A stretch of 64,000 nucleotides of DNA from Semisulcospira habei (taxonomy: Eukaryota > Mollusca > Gastropoda > Semisulcospiridae): the NCBI GenBank assembly GCA_036245525.1, contig BTPG01000005.1, positions 183,131,191 to 183,195,190 of the forward strand, given 5' to 3'. The position numbers were made by a program, and so were the translations under genes. Under the pieces are notes generated by a model. That model had not been told where the DNA came from, ran no database searches, and worked only from the letters and a program-made list of their open reading frames with translations. This document shows, one piece after another, positions 55,901 to 62,756 of this stretch (its first letter is position 1; each line of letters begins with the position of its first letter).

Positions 55901-58900
55901 CACCTTGCTGTCAGTACCAGGAAAGGTCTTCAACAGGATCATCCTGGAGAGAATGAAGAGCTCCGTCGACCCCCAGCTGAGAGACCTCCAAACAGGATTC
56001 AGAAAAAAACGTTCATGTACAGACCAGATCGCCACTCTCTGCATCATCGTGGAACAGTCTCTGGAGTGGAGCTCCCCGCTGTACGTCATCTTTGTGGATT
56101 ATAAGAAAGCATTTGACAGCGTGGACCGAGAGACTTTGTGGAAACTCCTACGACACTACGGTGTACCCACAAAGCTCATCTGCCTGATCAAGAGCAGCTA
56201 CGATGGCATGACATGTCGCGTGATCCATGAAGGGCAGTTCACCAGGGAGCTCCAGGTCAGAACCGGTATCAGTCAGGGGTGTCTGCTGTCTCCGTTCCTT
56301 TCCTGCTGGCCATAGACTGGGTCATGAAGAGGACCACTGAGCAGAGAAGAAGCAGAATACACTGTGGACACAGCTTGACGACCTCGATTTTGCAGACGAC
56401 TTGGCTTTACTGTCCCACAATCATCAACAAATGCAGGACAAGACCACGAGGCTTGCTGACATCTCGTCCCAAGTGGGCCTCACCATCCACAAACAGAAAA
56501 CAAAGACAATGAGGCTGAACGCAACCAGGGAAGAACCAGTCTTGCTTGCTGGCACCCCACTGGAGGAGGTAGAGTCCTTCACCTATCTCGGGAGCATCAT
56601 CGACAAAAAAGGAGGCACTGATGCAGATGTCAGAGCACGATTCGGTAAAGCAAGAGCAGCCTTTCTTCAGTCGAAAAAAGTGTGGAGTTCCAGAGAGCTG
56701 TCACAACACACCAAAGTCAGGATTTTCAACTCAACGTAAAAGCAGTTCTCCTATATGGAGCAGAGACTTGGAGGTTGACAAAAACCACAGTCAACAGAGT
56801 ACAGATCTTCATAAACAGTTGCCTTAGAAGAAACTTGAAAGTCCACTGGCCAGTGAAGATCAGCAATGTCAGACTCTGGCAGGGAACAGAGCAAATAACA
56901 GCAGAGAATGAAATTGGGCAAAGAAGATGGGCAGCCCTGAAAATGGCAAGTAATTTACTCGCCATGGCAAGTGAATTTTTTGGGGGGCGAGTAAAAAAAA
57001 ATACCCACTCGCCAAATGCGAGTGCGCTCGTGCGTTTTCCAATCCAACGGCTAACCGCCAGCCGAACATCAGGTACCCCGGCGCGTGACCTGACCGCACC
57101 GCGAGTCGCCTCTAACATCACTTTGTGGCAGCAGCCGAACACCTCACTCAAACTGTGCGTACCATAACAGTGGTCGGTGACAGTCGTTCTATTTTTAGTG
57201 ACGAATTGGTTGGTTTAGTGGCTCGCTCAGTCGCGGCTGCGTTCAGAATCGACCCGACGCCGGGGTCCGTGCGAGTGTAACAGGGCGGGCAAACTGTTAG
57301 TTTATGTGTGGTCTCAGCATGTTAGTACAAAGTGCGCGCTACATGTTGAATGTGTTACTTGCTGTGACATCACCGTACATACTATTTTGGGATACGGCAT
57401 CGTGCGTTTCGTTTTCGATCTAGAACGAAGTTGTACATGGCGGAGAAAAAGCAAAGGAAGAGCTGGAATGCTTCAGATTCTTCAATCCGGCACCATCTGA
57501 TCTTGATAATCGCTAAGAAGAAAGTTGCACTTCGACATCGCCATCTCCATCGACAAGCGACAGTACCAGAAATGCTACCCCTGGGCCGTGTGTGGCACCG
57601 CCGCTACGACAGTTTTCAGAGTCCATGGCTGTGCCAAGAGTATTTCCATGGCTAAAGCACGACGGCACTCGAATGGCATGCGCAATGAGCACTGAGGCAA
57701 ACTCAAAAAGCAAGTCCAGAAATTTGAACAGAAATAAGTTTGTCAGTTTTTTTTAATCGTGGTCGATCCATCTTCTGGTACACAGTTATTTAGGCAAAAA
57801 TTGGAGAAACACGTCTTTCTGAGTGGTTAAACGGGTTGAAACAAACTTTGAAGTACATCAGTTTACACACACACACACACACAAACACACACAGAGTTTA
57901 GACAAGTCACACTTTGGTTGTCAATCTGCCGCATTCAGCAGAAAACGCTATATTCTCTGTTACAATACATTATCAAACGATCATACAAATAAATAAATAG
58001 ATATATATGTTTTTCTGTGTGTGAGAGAGCGAGGGAGACAGGCTTTTGCACGATAGCTCACCAGTTAAAGAATCAGTATCATGGAAAGGACACACACACA
58101 CTGTCACAATACATTTAAAGAGGAGAGAGCGAAATGAGATAATTTATTTTAATGATTGATTGATTGTACATTGTTTATCGTCCCGACAGCAACAAGGCTT
58201 TCTCAGGACGTGCCTGCACTGCTTGTGAAAAAAAAAAGAAACAGAATATTGAATGTTAAATAAACCTACGCCATGGGGCCTAAATAAAGCTAAAACCATT
58301 TAGCAACACACATCCAATATCAAGAGCTATAGGCAGTGCAGACAGTTGGGAGAGTTTTAAAAAAACAAATACAGGTGAATGGACCAAGGGTAGACAGAAA
58401 CACATGCCCCAGAATATAGGGAAAAACCCACCCTGTGGGGCTGACCAGGGTGACCCTGGGAACTAAAATGTAGTTAACCCCACCCAAGTCCCCCAGGGCA
58501 GACCCAGGTGGGGATAATTTATTTTATGGAATGTACAGATGATGCAGTTTTTCTTAAAAATCTGCGGACCCTCTATACTGCTAGGATGGGGGTCTGTGTA
58601 CCCTCTAAAATTTATACCTGGGGGTCTACAGACCCTTTAACCTGTTATGCCCAGCTCTACTTACAAAAAATAAATAAATAAAAAATCCCACCACAGTTCA
58701 CATGGGGACTTTGTCAGTTATTTCCCCACTTGATACTATCAAAAGCCTGAAGTCAGGACATAAACATTAACTTGGTTATGATTGTCTGTTCAAATATTTG
58801 TTTTCAATGCCTCTGGGCAGAAAACACTCTTTAACATTGGGCGTCAAACACTTGTGGTACATTATATTGTTGAGTTGGGGGGCTATTTTCAGTAGTAAAA

Positions 58901-59554
58901 TTTTCAGTTTTGGCTAGTAACATTTTCAGTTTGGCTAGTAAAACTTGGAAGTCACTAGCCAAAGGCTGGTGGGCAAAATTTTAGACTTTCAGGGCTGATG
59001 GGGATGGATTGGTCACAGTCTGAGAAAGCCAGTTTCCAGTATCACTAGGTAGGCATTGTCATGGAAACCCCAGAGAAAGAGGAAAAGAGGCAAAGAAACA
59101 CCTGGCATCGAGACCTCCAAGCAGACATCAAGAGACTGGGAACCACCTGCAGTAAAATCGAAGGACAGGAGTCGCTGGAGGTCTCTCGTCAACGGCCTAT
59201 ACCCTGGGAGGGGTGACAGGCGTAAGTAAGTAAGTATCTCTCATAAGGATTTTCACTCAAAACTGGTTCAGTTGCATCTGCTGGAAATGAGTTCAGTACA
59301 CAAAAGGGACACGATCTTACCAAATTTGGAGCATGTGCAATACGCTTCTCCGTTTTTGACGCTGTTGTTGCAACAGTGACTGTTTTTTCCCCTTTTTTTG
59401 TCACCGTTGCGGGCTTCTCTTTACTGGTGGAAGGGGAGGGTGCTGGTGGCTTGGGCATGTGCGCCACCCTCTTCTTCTCTCCACCTTGACCTTGGGATGT
59501 AGAGGTCGAGGCCGATGCTGAGGTAGACTTTGGAATGGTGCCCGAGGTTGAAGA
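40826..59554 (-). CDS. REXO1: RNA exonuclease 1 homologue, 3' half (11 exons, 519 codons to stop)
   Basis: Minus-strand gene for a DEDDh 3'-5' RNA exonuclease of the REXO1 (elongin A-binding protein 1) family, presumably nuclear. Coding exons in order: 59554-59321, 50397-50263, 48499-48232, 47425-47279, 46742-46629, 46321-46248, 45799-45686, 45265-45150, 43363-43225, 41802-41682, 40923-40826. All introns are GT-AG, phases agree and the sum is exactly 520 codons. Order of parts: Ser/Thr/Lys-rich segment with [10 protein letters not shown] and KRIAHAPNL; conserved [12 protein letters not shown] block; [11 protein letters not shown] block; zinc-binding region (CARCG ... CVYHW ... NCC); then the exonuclease domain with [14 protein letters not shown] and GGHDSKEDA carrying all catalytic Asp, Glu and His. 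The human protein is about 1200 aa, so roughly half is missing upstream, where a DIRS element lies. High confidence. Confidence 0.93.
40993..41058. repeat. Family A hairpin between the two terminal exons
   Basis: GCAAGAGGTACAGATCCTCA with TGAGGATCTATGCATCTTGC. Confidence 0.85.
41077..41132 (-). pseudogene. Duplicated REXO1 terminal exon
   Basis: A second copy of the terminal exon, upstream of the first, with intact acceptor TTATGCAG and the same phase. It encodes [17 protein letters not shown] and then TAG where the main exon has TGG (Trp). Part of a ~215-bp tandem duplication (about 40861-41250) that also includes a family A hairpin. It could be a truncating alternative last exon or a relic. 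Confidence 0.8.
41202..41240. repeat. Family A left arm only (duplicate copy)
   Basis: GCAAGAGGTATAGATCCTCA followed directly by flank GTGACCAGTTTGTG. The right arm has been deleted from the duplicated copy. Confidence 0.75.
41623..41675. repeat. Poly-C / poly-A run at a splice donor
   Basis: About 18 C and 22 A just downstream (minus strand) of the REXO1 donor at 41681. Confidence 0.9.
41682..41802 (-). CDS. REXO1: REXO1 coding exon (exonuclease domain)
   Basis: [16 protein letters not shown] ... [15 protein letters not shown]. Acceptor TTTAATGCAG, donor G|GTATGA. The ETFQKIIQ segment precedes the His-Asp motif of the last exon. Confidence 0.92.
41899..42053. mobile_element. Family A element, diverged, abutting a family B element
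   Basis: TTAACCACTTCGACGCTAAG opens. Hairpin AGATAGGTCCTTATGAG / TCAACAGGATCTATGCC is worn. Its right end merges with TTAA at 42050. Confidence 0.65.
42050..42263. mobile_element. Full-length family B-type element
   Basis: TTAACCCTTTTCATGCTG to GGATGGAATGGGTTAA. Core AGGTGGTGCCAGAATTATCT pairs with AGCTATTCTGGCACCACC. Confidence 0.8.
42271..42481. mobile_element. Full-length family B element (211 bp), seven bases from the previous one
   Basis: TTAACTCATTCTACCCC to GGGGTAGAATGAGTTAA, reverse orientation relative to 16047. Core hairpin 42311-42408 is near-perfect. Confidence 0.9.
42522..43044. repeat. 52-bp tandem repeat, about ten copies, in a REXO1 intron
   Basis: Unit CTCTGTCATTCTGTGACACC + CAGCATGTTTCAAATGCTAA + CTTCCTTCTACG with very few differences, so recently homogenised or expanded. 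Confidence 0.95.
43225..43363 (-). CDS. REXO1: REXO1 coding exon (exonuclease domain)
   Basis: [11 protein letters not shown] ... [11 protein letters not shown] ... [16 protein letters not shown]; the HSLESDL Asp is catalytic. Acceptor TTTTGTCCACAG, donor AAG|GTATTT. Confidence 0.94.
43648..43800 (+). repeat. G-run tract in a REXO1 intron
   Basis: Many G4-G9 runs separated by A, T or C on the plus strand, so strongly G-quadruplex-prone on that strand and C-rich in the REXO1 transcript. Open frames here are artefacts. Confidence 0.9.
44030..44154. repeat. Fold-back element, family J
   Basis: TACTGAGGAGCAAAAGAAAT pairs with ATTTCTTTTGCTCCTCAGCA. Loose inner pairing of AATCATC/GATGATT. Confidence 0.85.
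44230..44335. repeat. Fold-back element, family E
   Basis: GACATCAGCCTTAGCTGGCC and CAGCTACGGCTGATGTCGGC pair. Right edge ACCTTTTGCTC. Confidence 0.75.
44622..44705. repeat. Family F left part, diverged
   Basis: AGCAGAACCTGTTCTGAGTG then AGACCATCACTTGATAGCCACC. Confidence 0.55.
44710..44782. repeat. Family G element, diverged
   Basis: GCTCCCAGAACAAAATGACG pairs with GTCATTTAGTTCTGAGAG. Compare 5636-5715. Confidence 0.7.
44914..45046. repeat. Family B element, diverged
   Basis: GTGTCAGAATAGCTTGGTGC pairs with GGCGCCAAGCTATTCTGCCA. Right terminus GATGAAAAGGGTTAA. Confidence 0.75.
45150..45265 (-). CDS. REXO1: REXO1 coding exon (exonuclease domain)
   Basis: [20 protein letters not shown] ... 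PIVDYNTR, completing the first exonuclease motif (DCEM|VYT). Acceptor GTTTGTTGTAG, donor CG|GTAAGTG. Confidence 0.94.
45247..45456. repeat. 105-bp tandem duplication spanning a REXO1 acceptor
   Basis: 45247-45351 and 45352-45456 are near-identical. Each contains the start of the exon (GTGTACACTCAGGGTGGTC on the minus strand) with its own acceptor, so a second upstream acceptor GTTTGTTATAG exists. Confidence 0.85.
45686..45799 (-). CDS. REXO1: REXO1 coding exon (start of exonuclease domain)
   Basis: [20 protein letters not shown] ... [10 protein letters not shown]; the Asp and Glu of DCEM bind the catalytic metal. Donor ATG|GTAAGTG. Confidence 0.94.
45976..46024. repeat. Family A hairpin, diverged
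   Basis: ACAAGAGACGTACATTCTCA and GAACCCATGTATCTTGC. Confidence 0.55.
46119..46230. repeat. Family E element, diverged
   Basis: AAATGTCTGTGGGGC, TAGTGGCCCACGCACAGATA and CAGCCGTTTTGCTCAC match the 44230 copy in layout. Confidence 0.55.
46248..46321 (-). CDS. REXO1: REXO1 coding exon (zinc-binding region)
   Basis: [14 protein letters not shown] ... SKGCQIAL, the second half of the Cys-rich knuckle that precedes the exonuclease domain. Acceptor TTGTTTCAG, donor TTG|GTAAGTG. Confidence 0.9.
46553..46633. repeat. 27-bp tandem repeat, three copies, spanning a REXO1 donor
   Basis: Units 46553-46579, 46580-46606 and 46607-46633. Each contains, on the minus strand, AAAAGTCAGTGG with the same candidate donor A|GTCAGT (exon ends 46629, 46602, 46575). 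The unit is nine codons long. Confidence 0.85.
46629..46742 (-). CDS. REXO1: REXO1 coding exon (zinc-binding region)
   Basis: [18 protein letters not shown] ... [14 protein letters not shown]. CxxC and C-x3-H pattern as in REXO1. Acceptor TTTTTCAG; phase fixes the donor at 46629, the first of three tandem donors. Confidence 0.9.
46812..47014. mobile_element. Full-length family B2 element
   Basis: Starts TGACTCTTTTAGCCC, ends GTGATATGGGTTAA. Core GATGAGCTTGGCGCC is matched by GGCGCCAAGCTCATC, both arms differing from the GATTAGC version. Confidence 0.85.
47034..47078 (-). pseudogene. Relic of a REXO1 zinc-region exon
   Basis: On the minus strand TCAAG|GAATGAGCTCACTTGTGCC repeats the acceptor and first ~45 bases of exon 46742-46629. 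The codon for Arg after CA is TGA, and the frame then decays. A partial exon duplication. Confidence 0.7.
47279..47425 (-). CDS. REXO1: REXO1 coding exon
   Basis: [20 protein letters not shown] ... [16 protein letters not shown], the conserved stretch before the zinc region. Acceptor TTTTTTGTGCAG, donor G|GTAGGC. Confidence 0.92.
47480..47900. repeat. Scrambled family B pieces
   Basis: At least four partial family B cores (GTGCCAGAATAGCTTGGCAC-type) in tandem at 47500-47720 plus a worn copy at 47834-47900. Suggests repeated rearrangement inside one element. Confidence 0.6.
48052..48117. repeat. Fold-back element, family A, in a REXO1 intron
   Basis: GCAAGAGACATAGATCCTCA pairs with TGAGGATCTATGCATCTTGT. 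Left flank CACTGCTGAGAAAAAGTGAA is family A. Confidence 0.88.
48232..48499 (-). CDS. REXO1: REXO1 coding exon
   Basis: [32 protein letters not shown], then a Ser-rich linker. The YDR..NKNIYL block matches human REXO1. Acceptor GATTTTCTCAG, donor G|GTAGGA. Confidence 0.92.
48640..49580. repeat. ~163-bp tandem repeat with a DR1-like motif, about six units
   Basis: Each unit reads GAGCTCTTGTGACCCTTGAC ... CTTACCATCAGGTAT ... AAGTTTGGGTTTGAAGTTGT ... TTTGAGAAAAAA. The unit's TGACCCTTGACCT starts at 48669, 48988, 49150 and 49318, TGACCCATGACCT at 48833 and a worn copy at 49482. Lies in a REXO1 intron. Confidence 0.85.
49602..49814. mobile_element. Full-length family B element
   Basis: TTAATTCATTCTACCCC to GGGGTAGAATGAGTT. 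Core hairpin 49679-49776. Confidence 0.88.
50154..50220. repeat. Fold-back element, family A, in a REXO1 intron
   Basis: CAAGAGACATAGATCCTCAT pairs with ATGAAGATCTATGCCTCTTT. Left flank CTAACCCCCTCACTGCCAAG is the family A terminus. Confidence 0.85.
50263..50397 (-). CDS. REXO1: REXO1 coding exon
   Basis: [36 protein letters not shown]..., a strongly conserved REXO1 block. Acceptor TTTATTTTCAG, donor AGG|GTACAG. Its 3' end is 43 bp from a family A hairpin. Confidence 0.94.
50571..50783. mobile_element. Family F element, interrupted by RTE copy 2
   Basis: CAGTAGAACCTGTTTTAAG at left. Core TTTAGGTGGCTGTTGCTGTG / CTGTGGCTGTAGCCACCTAA. Its right part resumes after the LINE at 59236 (ATCTCTCATAAGG). 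Shows the empty TTAA site that is occupied at 8055. Confidence 0.75.
50857..51241 (-). mobile_element. SINE-like retroposon inside RTE copy 2
   Basis: Minus orientation, (CAAT)n tail at 50857. Target-site duplication TCGCGAGAGGGGT at 50844-50856 and 51242-51254. Confidence 0.88.
51461..51634 (+). pseudogene. RTE copy 2 ORF, N-terminal piece
   Basis: Begins in the same context as copy 1 ([33 protein letters not shown]), the start of the endonuclease, and is cut after LSLLGI by the 51635-53542 insertion. Confidence 0.85.
51656..52983. repeat. Two tandem ~677-bp units
   Basis: CTAATCATTTTGATTCG starts both units (51661 and 52338). Long shared blocks include TTTCCAGCAGAGCGGTTTGT and CACAATTTTAATTTCCAGGC. 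Each unit carries two worn family A-like hairpins (GGATTCTCATTAGC..., AAAAGGCATAGATCCTCA...). Confidence 0.85.
53272..53346. repeat. Family A hairpin, diverged
   Basis: CCAAGAGGCATAGATCTTCA at left. The right arm is worn (GGGGGCTTGTGAG ... TGTATCTTG). Confidence 0.6.
53656..54428 (-). mobile_element. 5'-truncated LINE with RNase H, inside RTE copy 2
   Basis: Minus orientation, (TAAC)n tail at 53656-53670. Target-site duplication ATACAGAAGGTGTAG at 53641-53655 and 54429-54443. Its tail matches 4966-5031. Confidence 0.88.
53905..54426 (-). pseudogene. LINE ORF2 C-terminus: RNase H end and CCHC-like finger
   Basis: An open minus-strand frame of 168 codons begins inside an RNase H domain: [20 protein letters not shown] is the last RNase H motif with its His and Asp. 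It continues with [26 protein letters not shown] and a Cys-rich [18 protein letters not shown] block, a layout known for I/Nimb and jockey-type LINEs. RT and endonuclease are lost by 5' truncation. No stops within the piece, so it is relatively young. Confidence 0.85.
54429..56931 (+). pseudogene. RTE copy 2 ORF, endonuclease-RT piece with frameshifts
   Basis: Resumes the endonuclease after the LINE insertion and runs through [78 protein letters not shown] and [16 protein letters not shown]. Compared with copy 1 there are several single-base indels (for example near 54540, 55320, 56303 and 56735), so the product is broken in at least four places. It retains the ETLWKLL reading that copy 1 has lost. 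Confidence 0.85.
57437..57740 (+). pseudogene. hAT-type transposase N-terminal fragment
   Basis: [16 protein letters not shown] starts a short frame. After a frame change near 57500, a segment ending [20 protein letters not shown] follows, which looks like the start of a TTF/BED-type zinc finger in hAT transposases. The remainder of the protein is absent. Low to moderate confidence. Confidence 0.5.
58152..58512 (-). mobile_element. SINE-like retroposon inside the hAT remnant
   Basis: Minus orientation. Target-site duplication GATAATTTATTTTA at 58138-58151 and 58513-58526. Slightly shorter than the other copies because of an internal deletion near 58255. Confidence 0.88.
59003..59217 (+). pseudogene. 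RTE copy 2 ORF, C-terminal piece
   Basis: Matches the copy 1 end ([11 protein letters not shown] ... GKRKRG ... [13 protein letters not shown]) in more than one frame, up to AGTAAGTAAGTA. Confidence 0.75.
59321..59554 (-). CDS. REXO1: REXO1 coding exon (elongin A-binding region)
   Basis: Ser/Thr-rich, then [20 protein letters not shown], Lys/Thr-rich, ending [10 protein letters not shown]. Acceptor CTGCCTTGTTACAG, donor TTG|GTAAGATC. Phase 0 both ends, joining to the KRPVIP block as in human REXO1. Upstream exons not found. Confidence 0.85.
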
Positions 59555-59752
59555 CTGTAACAAGGCAGACTTTGATAGAGACAGAAATAACTGGGTTGGT
59601 ACAACTTCAAAGGACAATTAAAAATTTTAACTTTGTTTATAACAAGGCCAAATATACCAAAAGTAGATATCACAAGGCTTACTCTGGCACTACCCTTTAA
59701 CTATTTTAGTCAAACTTATTTCACACACTGGTGTATTACGAATGATAAGGGT

Positions 59753-59955
59753 TAACCCATTAACCCCACGGCCGCATGTCCCAAATGTTGGAGCTGTCAC
59801 CTAACAACTATGTACCAGTTGCAGGAGATGGATCGCCAATGAAAATTCAAGGGTAGTGCCAAAATAGCCTGGCGCCATCAGGCGCCAAGCTAATCTGGCA
59901 CTATCCTTGATTATCATGGTCAATCCATCTCAAGCTGGAGTGTTAAATGGGTTAA
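59753..59955. mobile_element. Family B2 element, preceded by a worn family B right half
   Basis: TTAACCCATTAACCCC ... TGTTAAATGGGTTAA. Core GGCGCCATCAGGCGCC with arms slightly worn. The right half of another element (GGCACTACCC ... GATAAGGGTTAA) ends at 59755. Confidence 0.8.
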
Positions 59956-60059
59956 ATGGGTAAAAAAACAAAGTTTAACAACAAAAGAGTTTGGATTCCA
60001 TGGCGTTTTGTCATATCTGCTGTGAATGAGTTAAGGACACAAAAGGGACACGATCTTAC

Positions 60060-60099
60060 CAAATTTGGAGCATGTGCAATACGCTTCTCCTGACGCTGA
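60060..60099 (-). pseudogene. Relic of the REXO1 59321-59554 exon end
   Basis: GAGAAGCGTATTGCACATGC + TCCAAATTTG|GTAAGATCG repeats the last 32 coding bases and the donor of the exon downstream, together with about 40 bases of intron (ACACAAAAGGGACAC). A potential acceptor TGTACAG precedes it, in a different phase. Confidence 0.7.
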
Positions 60100-60275
60100 C
60101 TGTACACTCTTGGTTCCTTTGTGACAATGATGCTAATTTTTCCCTCTATGACTAAGGCAATGGAACACACAATGTTACATGTCTCAGCTTGTAATATGCC
60201 TTTAGTGACCATTGAGATGATTTGAAAGAGTAAAAATATCACACAGAAAAGTTGATTCGCCCAAAATTGAGAAAA

Positions 60276-60625
60276 ATTCATTTTTCTCTAAAAAGTATTT
60301 TTTCGAAAAATACTTACCGATGACATGACTTTCTGGAAGTGTCTATTACTTGCTCAATTTTAGCCTAAGAACCCATTGTGTTAGCATACAACCCGGGAGG
60401 CACTCTGGGAAACCCCAGAGGGGCCGAGAGTTGTCTCCCGTTCCTGCCCTACCGGTTCCCGTCACGAGACCAACCAGTCTGATACTTCACTCGAAGCGGC
60501 AAGCGGGGCAGGTGCGAGGCTCCTCCGAGTCATGTCATTGGTAAGTATTTTTCAAAAAAATACCTTTTAGAGAAAAATGAATTTATTTCCTCAAAAACAT
60601 TACCGATGACATGACTTTCTGGAAG
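60276..60625. repeat. DIRS terminal inverted and direct repeats
   Basis: 60276-60330 (TTCATTTTTCTCTAAAA ... AAAAATACTTACCGATGACA) is inverted at 60531-60589. ACCGATGACATGACTTTCTG + GAAG at about 60318-60344 recurs directly at 60601-60625. Spacer 60345-60530 is GC-richer. Confidence 0.8.
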
Positions 60626-60711
60626 AATTGCAATGAGGAGGCGGGTGCCGCGTGTAACTCCCCGACGGGTAAAACAGCGCCGTCCTCCCTGTCGCAAAAC
60701 TCCCGACAATT

Positions 60712-61434
60712 TTAGCAAAGTGCATGCCTACGGCGCCAGAGACGCCGGGAGGGAGTGTTGCACTGCGGCGTGTCCCCCACCAGAGCGAGATTCTCTCGCT
60801 GGCCTGCCAGGTCCCTGAGGTAGAAGCGGGCGAAGATCGATTCAGTCTTCCAGCCCACGGCTGCCATGATGTCTTTGACAGCACAGTTTCTATCGAACGC
60901 GACGCTCGTGGCCATGGCTTGTACCTCGTGTGCGTGTATGTTAAGCCTCTTTGCTCCCCAAGGGGAGAGGTCCTGATAGGCGGACCGTATGACCCAGCGG
61001 AGCCAGGAAGAGATCATCTGGGCTGTAATGTCATTCCTGCTGGGTCGCAAAGGTAGGAAGAGGCGCAAACGTCCTCTGCGGAGAACTTTAGATCGGCGCA
61101 GATAAATCCGAAGTGCGCGCACGGGATCCTGTTGCCTGGTCTCCTGGGGCAAGGTATTGTTTCTTAGCGGCCGTAAGGTGATCACCTGAGGCGCAGTCAG
61201 CGGAGACCTGTTCTTGGCAAGGAAGGCAGGGTCCGTGGGTAGTTGGACGGAACCGTCCGCTCGGAACTGTAGGCAGGTAGGGCGCACTGAAAGCGCATGT
61301 AGCTCACTAACCCTGGAGGCGGTAGCAAGGGCCAGCAGGAAGCACGTCTTGCGTGTCACGTCTGCGAAACGGGCCGAAGTAAGGGTTCGAATCGGGCAGA
61401 ATTCAACCACGTTAGTACCCAGGGTAGGTCCCAT
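60712..61434 (-). pseudogene. DIRS tyrosine recombinase, catalytic half
   Basis: ATASRVSELHAL holds the first catalytic Arg. LTAPQVITLRPL, LFLPLRPSRNDITAQMISSW and KDIMAAVGWKTESIFARFYL follow, the last with the expected Tyr. The box normally H-x-x-R reads HEVQ (CAC GAG GTA CAA): the catalytic Arg is Gln, consistent with a CGA-to-CAA change at a CpG. The frame is separate from the upstream half, so a frameshift also lies near 61400. Inactive as it stands. Confidence 0.85.
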
Positions 61435-62252
61435 CGAGGGAGGAGTGAGCGGGGAACTGGGCGCTGGATGCCGAAGTGTCCCATAAGGTCGGCTAGGTCT
61501 TTGCAGGCGCCCAGGTCAGGGTGGCTGAGATGTTGATACGTGTCGGCAATCATGGAAAGGTATCCCCTGATGGTGATGGGGGCCAAGCCTTGGTCTCGAA
61601 AGAGACAGAGAAAAAAGTCCGCGAATTGGGGATTCGTCAGTTCCGTGGGGGTAAGGTCGTGGTTGCTGCACCAGGAACACAGGACTCGCCACTTTCCCTC
61701 GTAGACTCGGATGGTCGAGGGTCTGTGGGCAGAAGCGATCGCCTCCACTGCTGCACTCGAGAAGCCTCTAGCGAAGAGGGCTTGCCGCACAACCTCCAGG
61801 CGTGAAGGAGGAGCCGCTCCGGGCAAGGGTGGAACAACGGCTGGCGAGGTTGCTTGAGCATGGTGCGTGGGGTGGGAAGCAGCAGAGGGGGGTCCGTGGC
61901 GAGGCTGAGGAGGTCGGTGGTCCAGGAGCGGTTCCAGGAGAACGGCGCGACTAACAGGAGGACTGCCGAGCAACCCCGAAGCTTGAGGAGGACTTTGGGC
62001 ATGAGGACCGTCAGGGGGGTAAGCGTAGGCCACAAGGCCGTCCCAAGGAATGGAGAGAGCATCGACAGCCCAGGCAAGGGGGTCGGGAATCGGGGAGACA
62101 AAGAGGGGAAGCTGGTGATTCCACCTTGTGGCGAACAAGTCGACCTGGGGAGTCTCCCAACGGGCGCAGATCATCCGATAGATGTCCTGCCGGAGAGTCC
62201 ATTCCGTGTGCAAGAACTGGCCGCGGCGAGAAAGCGAGTCGGCCAAGTACAT
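61356..62252 (-). pseudogene. DIRS RNase H tail, connector and recombinase core-binding half
   Basis: Frame starts in the RNase H end (YLADSLSRRGQFLHTEW) and includes a connector common to DIRS and related pol proteins (VDLFATRWNHQLPLFVS, AWAVDALSIPWDGLVAYAYPP). A Pro/Ala-rich linker and an alpha-helical core-binding part follow (RVYEGKWRVLCSWC, NPQFADFFLCLFRDQGLAPI, GYLSMIADTYQHLSHP). Joined to the catalytic half by a frame change. Confidence 0.85.
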
Positions 62253-62312
62253 TCAGGTGTCCGGTAATGTGTCGGGCCCGAAGAGAGATGCCACGGTCCT
62301 CGCACCAATGCA

Positions 62313-62756
62313 TCATCCGGTAGAGAAGCATACAAAGGTCGGGGGAGCGCGTGCCACCTTGTTTCTGGATGTAAAACACCACTGTCGTGTTGTCCGAAAG
62401 GACGAGCAGCTCCTGGCGCCGGAGGAGATCTTCCCAGAACTGAAGGGCTTGCCAGACGGCCTATCCTGGCGCCGGAGGAGATCTTCCCAGAACTGAAGGG
62501 CTTGCCAGACGGCCTGCATCTCTAGCCAGTTGATGTGAGAGTGCACTAGATCCGAGGGCCAGGGGCCGGACGTCGAGAGGAACCGAGGCAGAAGATGAGC
62601 ACCCCACCCCGTGAGGCTCGCGTCAACACAGAGGGAGATCTGTGGGGGAGAAGAGGCAAGGGGAACTCCCAAGGCGAGCCAAGAGGTGTCGGACCACCGT
62701 CGAAGATGGGGACGTAGGGAACCAACGCTGCTAAGTCGCCGGAAGATGGGCGCCAA
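62313..62756 (-). pseudogene. DIRS RNase H, frameshifted by a 53-bp duplication
   Basis: QISLCVDASLTGWGAHLLP carries the first RNase H Asp; HINWLEMQAVWQALQFWEDL carries the Glu. At 62411-62463 and 62464-62516 the same 53 bp (TCCTGGCGCCGGAGGAGATC...) occurs twice in tandem, shifting the frame before the VLSDNTTVVFYIQKQGG motif. Confidence 0.85.

Larger units (their letters stand above)
56932..58997 (+). mobile_element. hAT-like DNA transposon remnant inside RTE copy 2
   Basis: Ends CAGCCCTGAAA (56932) and TTTCAGGGCTG (58997) are inverted. Flanked by ATGGG at 56927-56931 and 58998-59002, which restores the copy 1 sequence when removed. The subterminal TTACTCGCCATGG/ACTCGCCA motifs are typical, in my recollection, of hAT-type elements. 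Contains the SINE-like copy 58152-58512. No transposase core seen, so non-autonomous. Confidence 0.7.
50784..59235 (+). mobile_element. RTE-like LINE, copy 2, broken by four nested insertions
   Basis: Starts at CCTCGCGCTGGGACC like copy 1, ends in (AAGT)n at 59222-59235, and has the target-site duplication ATCTCTCATAA at 50773-50783 and 59236-59246. Pieces of the element: 50784-50856, 51242-51634, 53543-53655, 54429-56931, 58998-59235. After removing inserts and duplicated targets the length is about 3.28 kb, matching the 3308 bp of copy 1. It sits in a REXO1 intron, antisense to the gene. Confidence 0.85.

Noticed and set aside
61854..62267. Plus-strand Arg-rich frames across the DIRS region
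   Set aside because: Antisense of DIRS coding sequence, open because of high GC.
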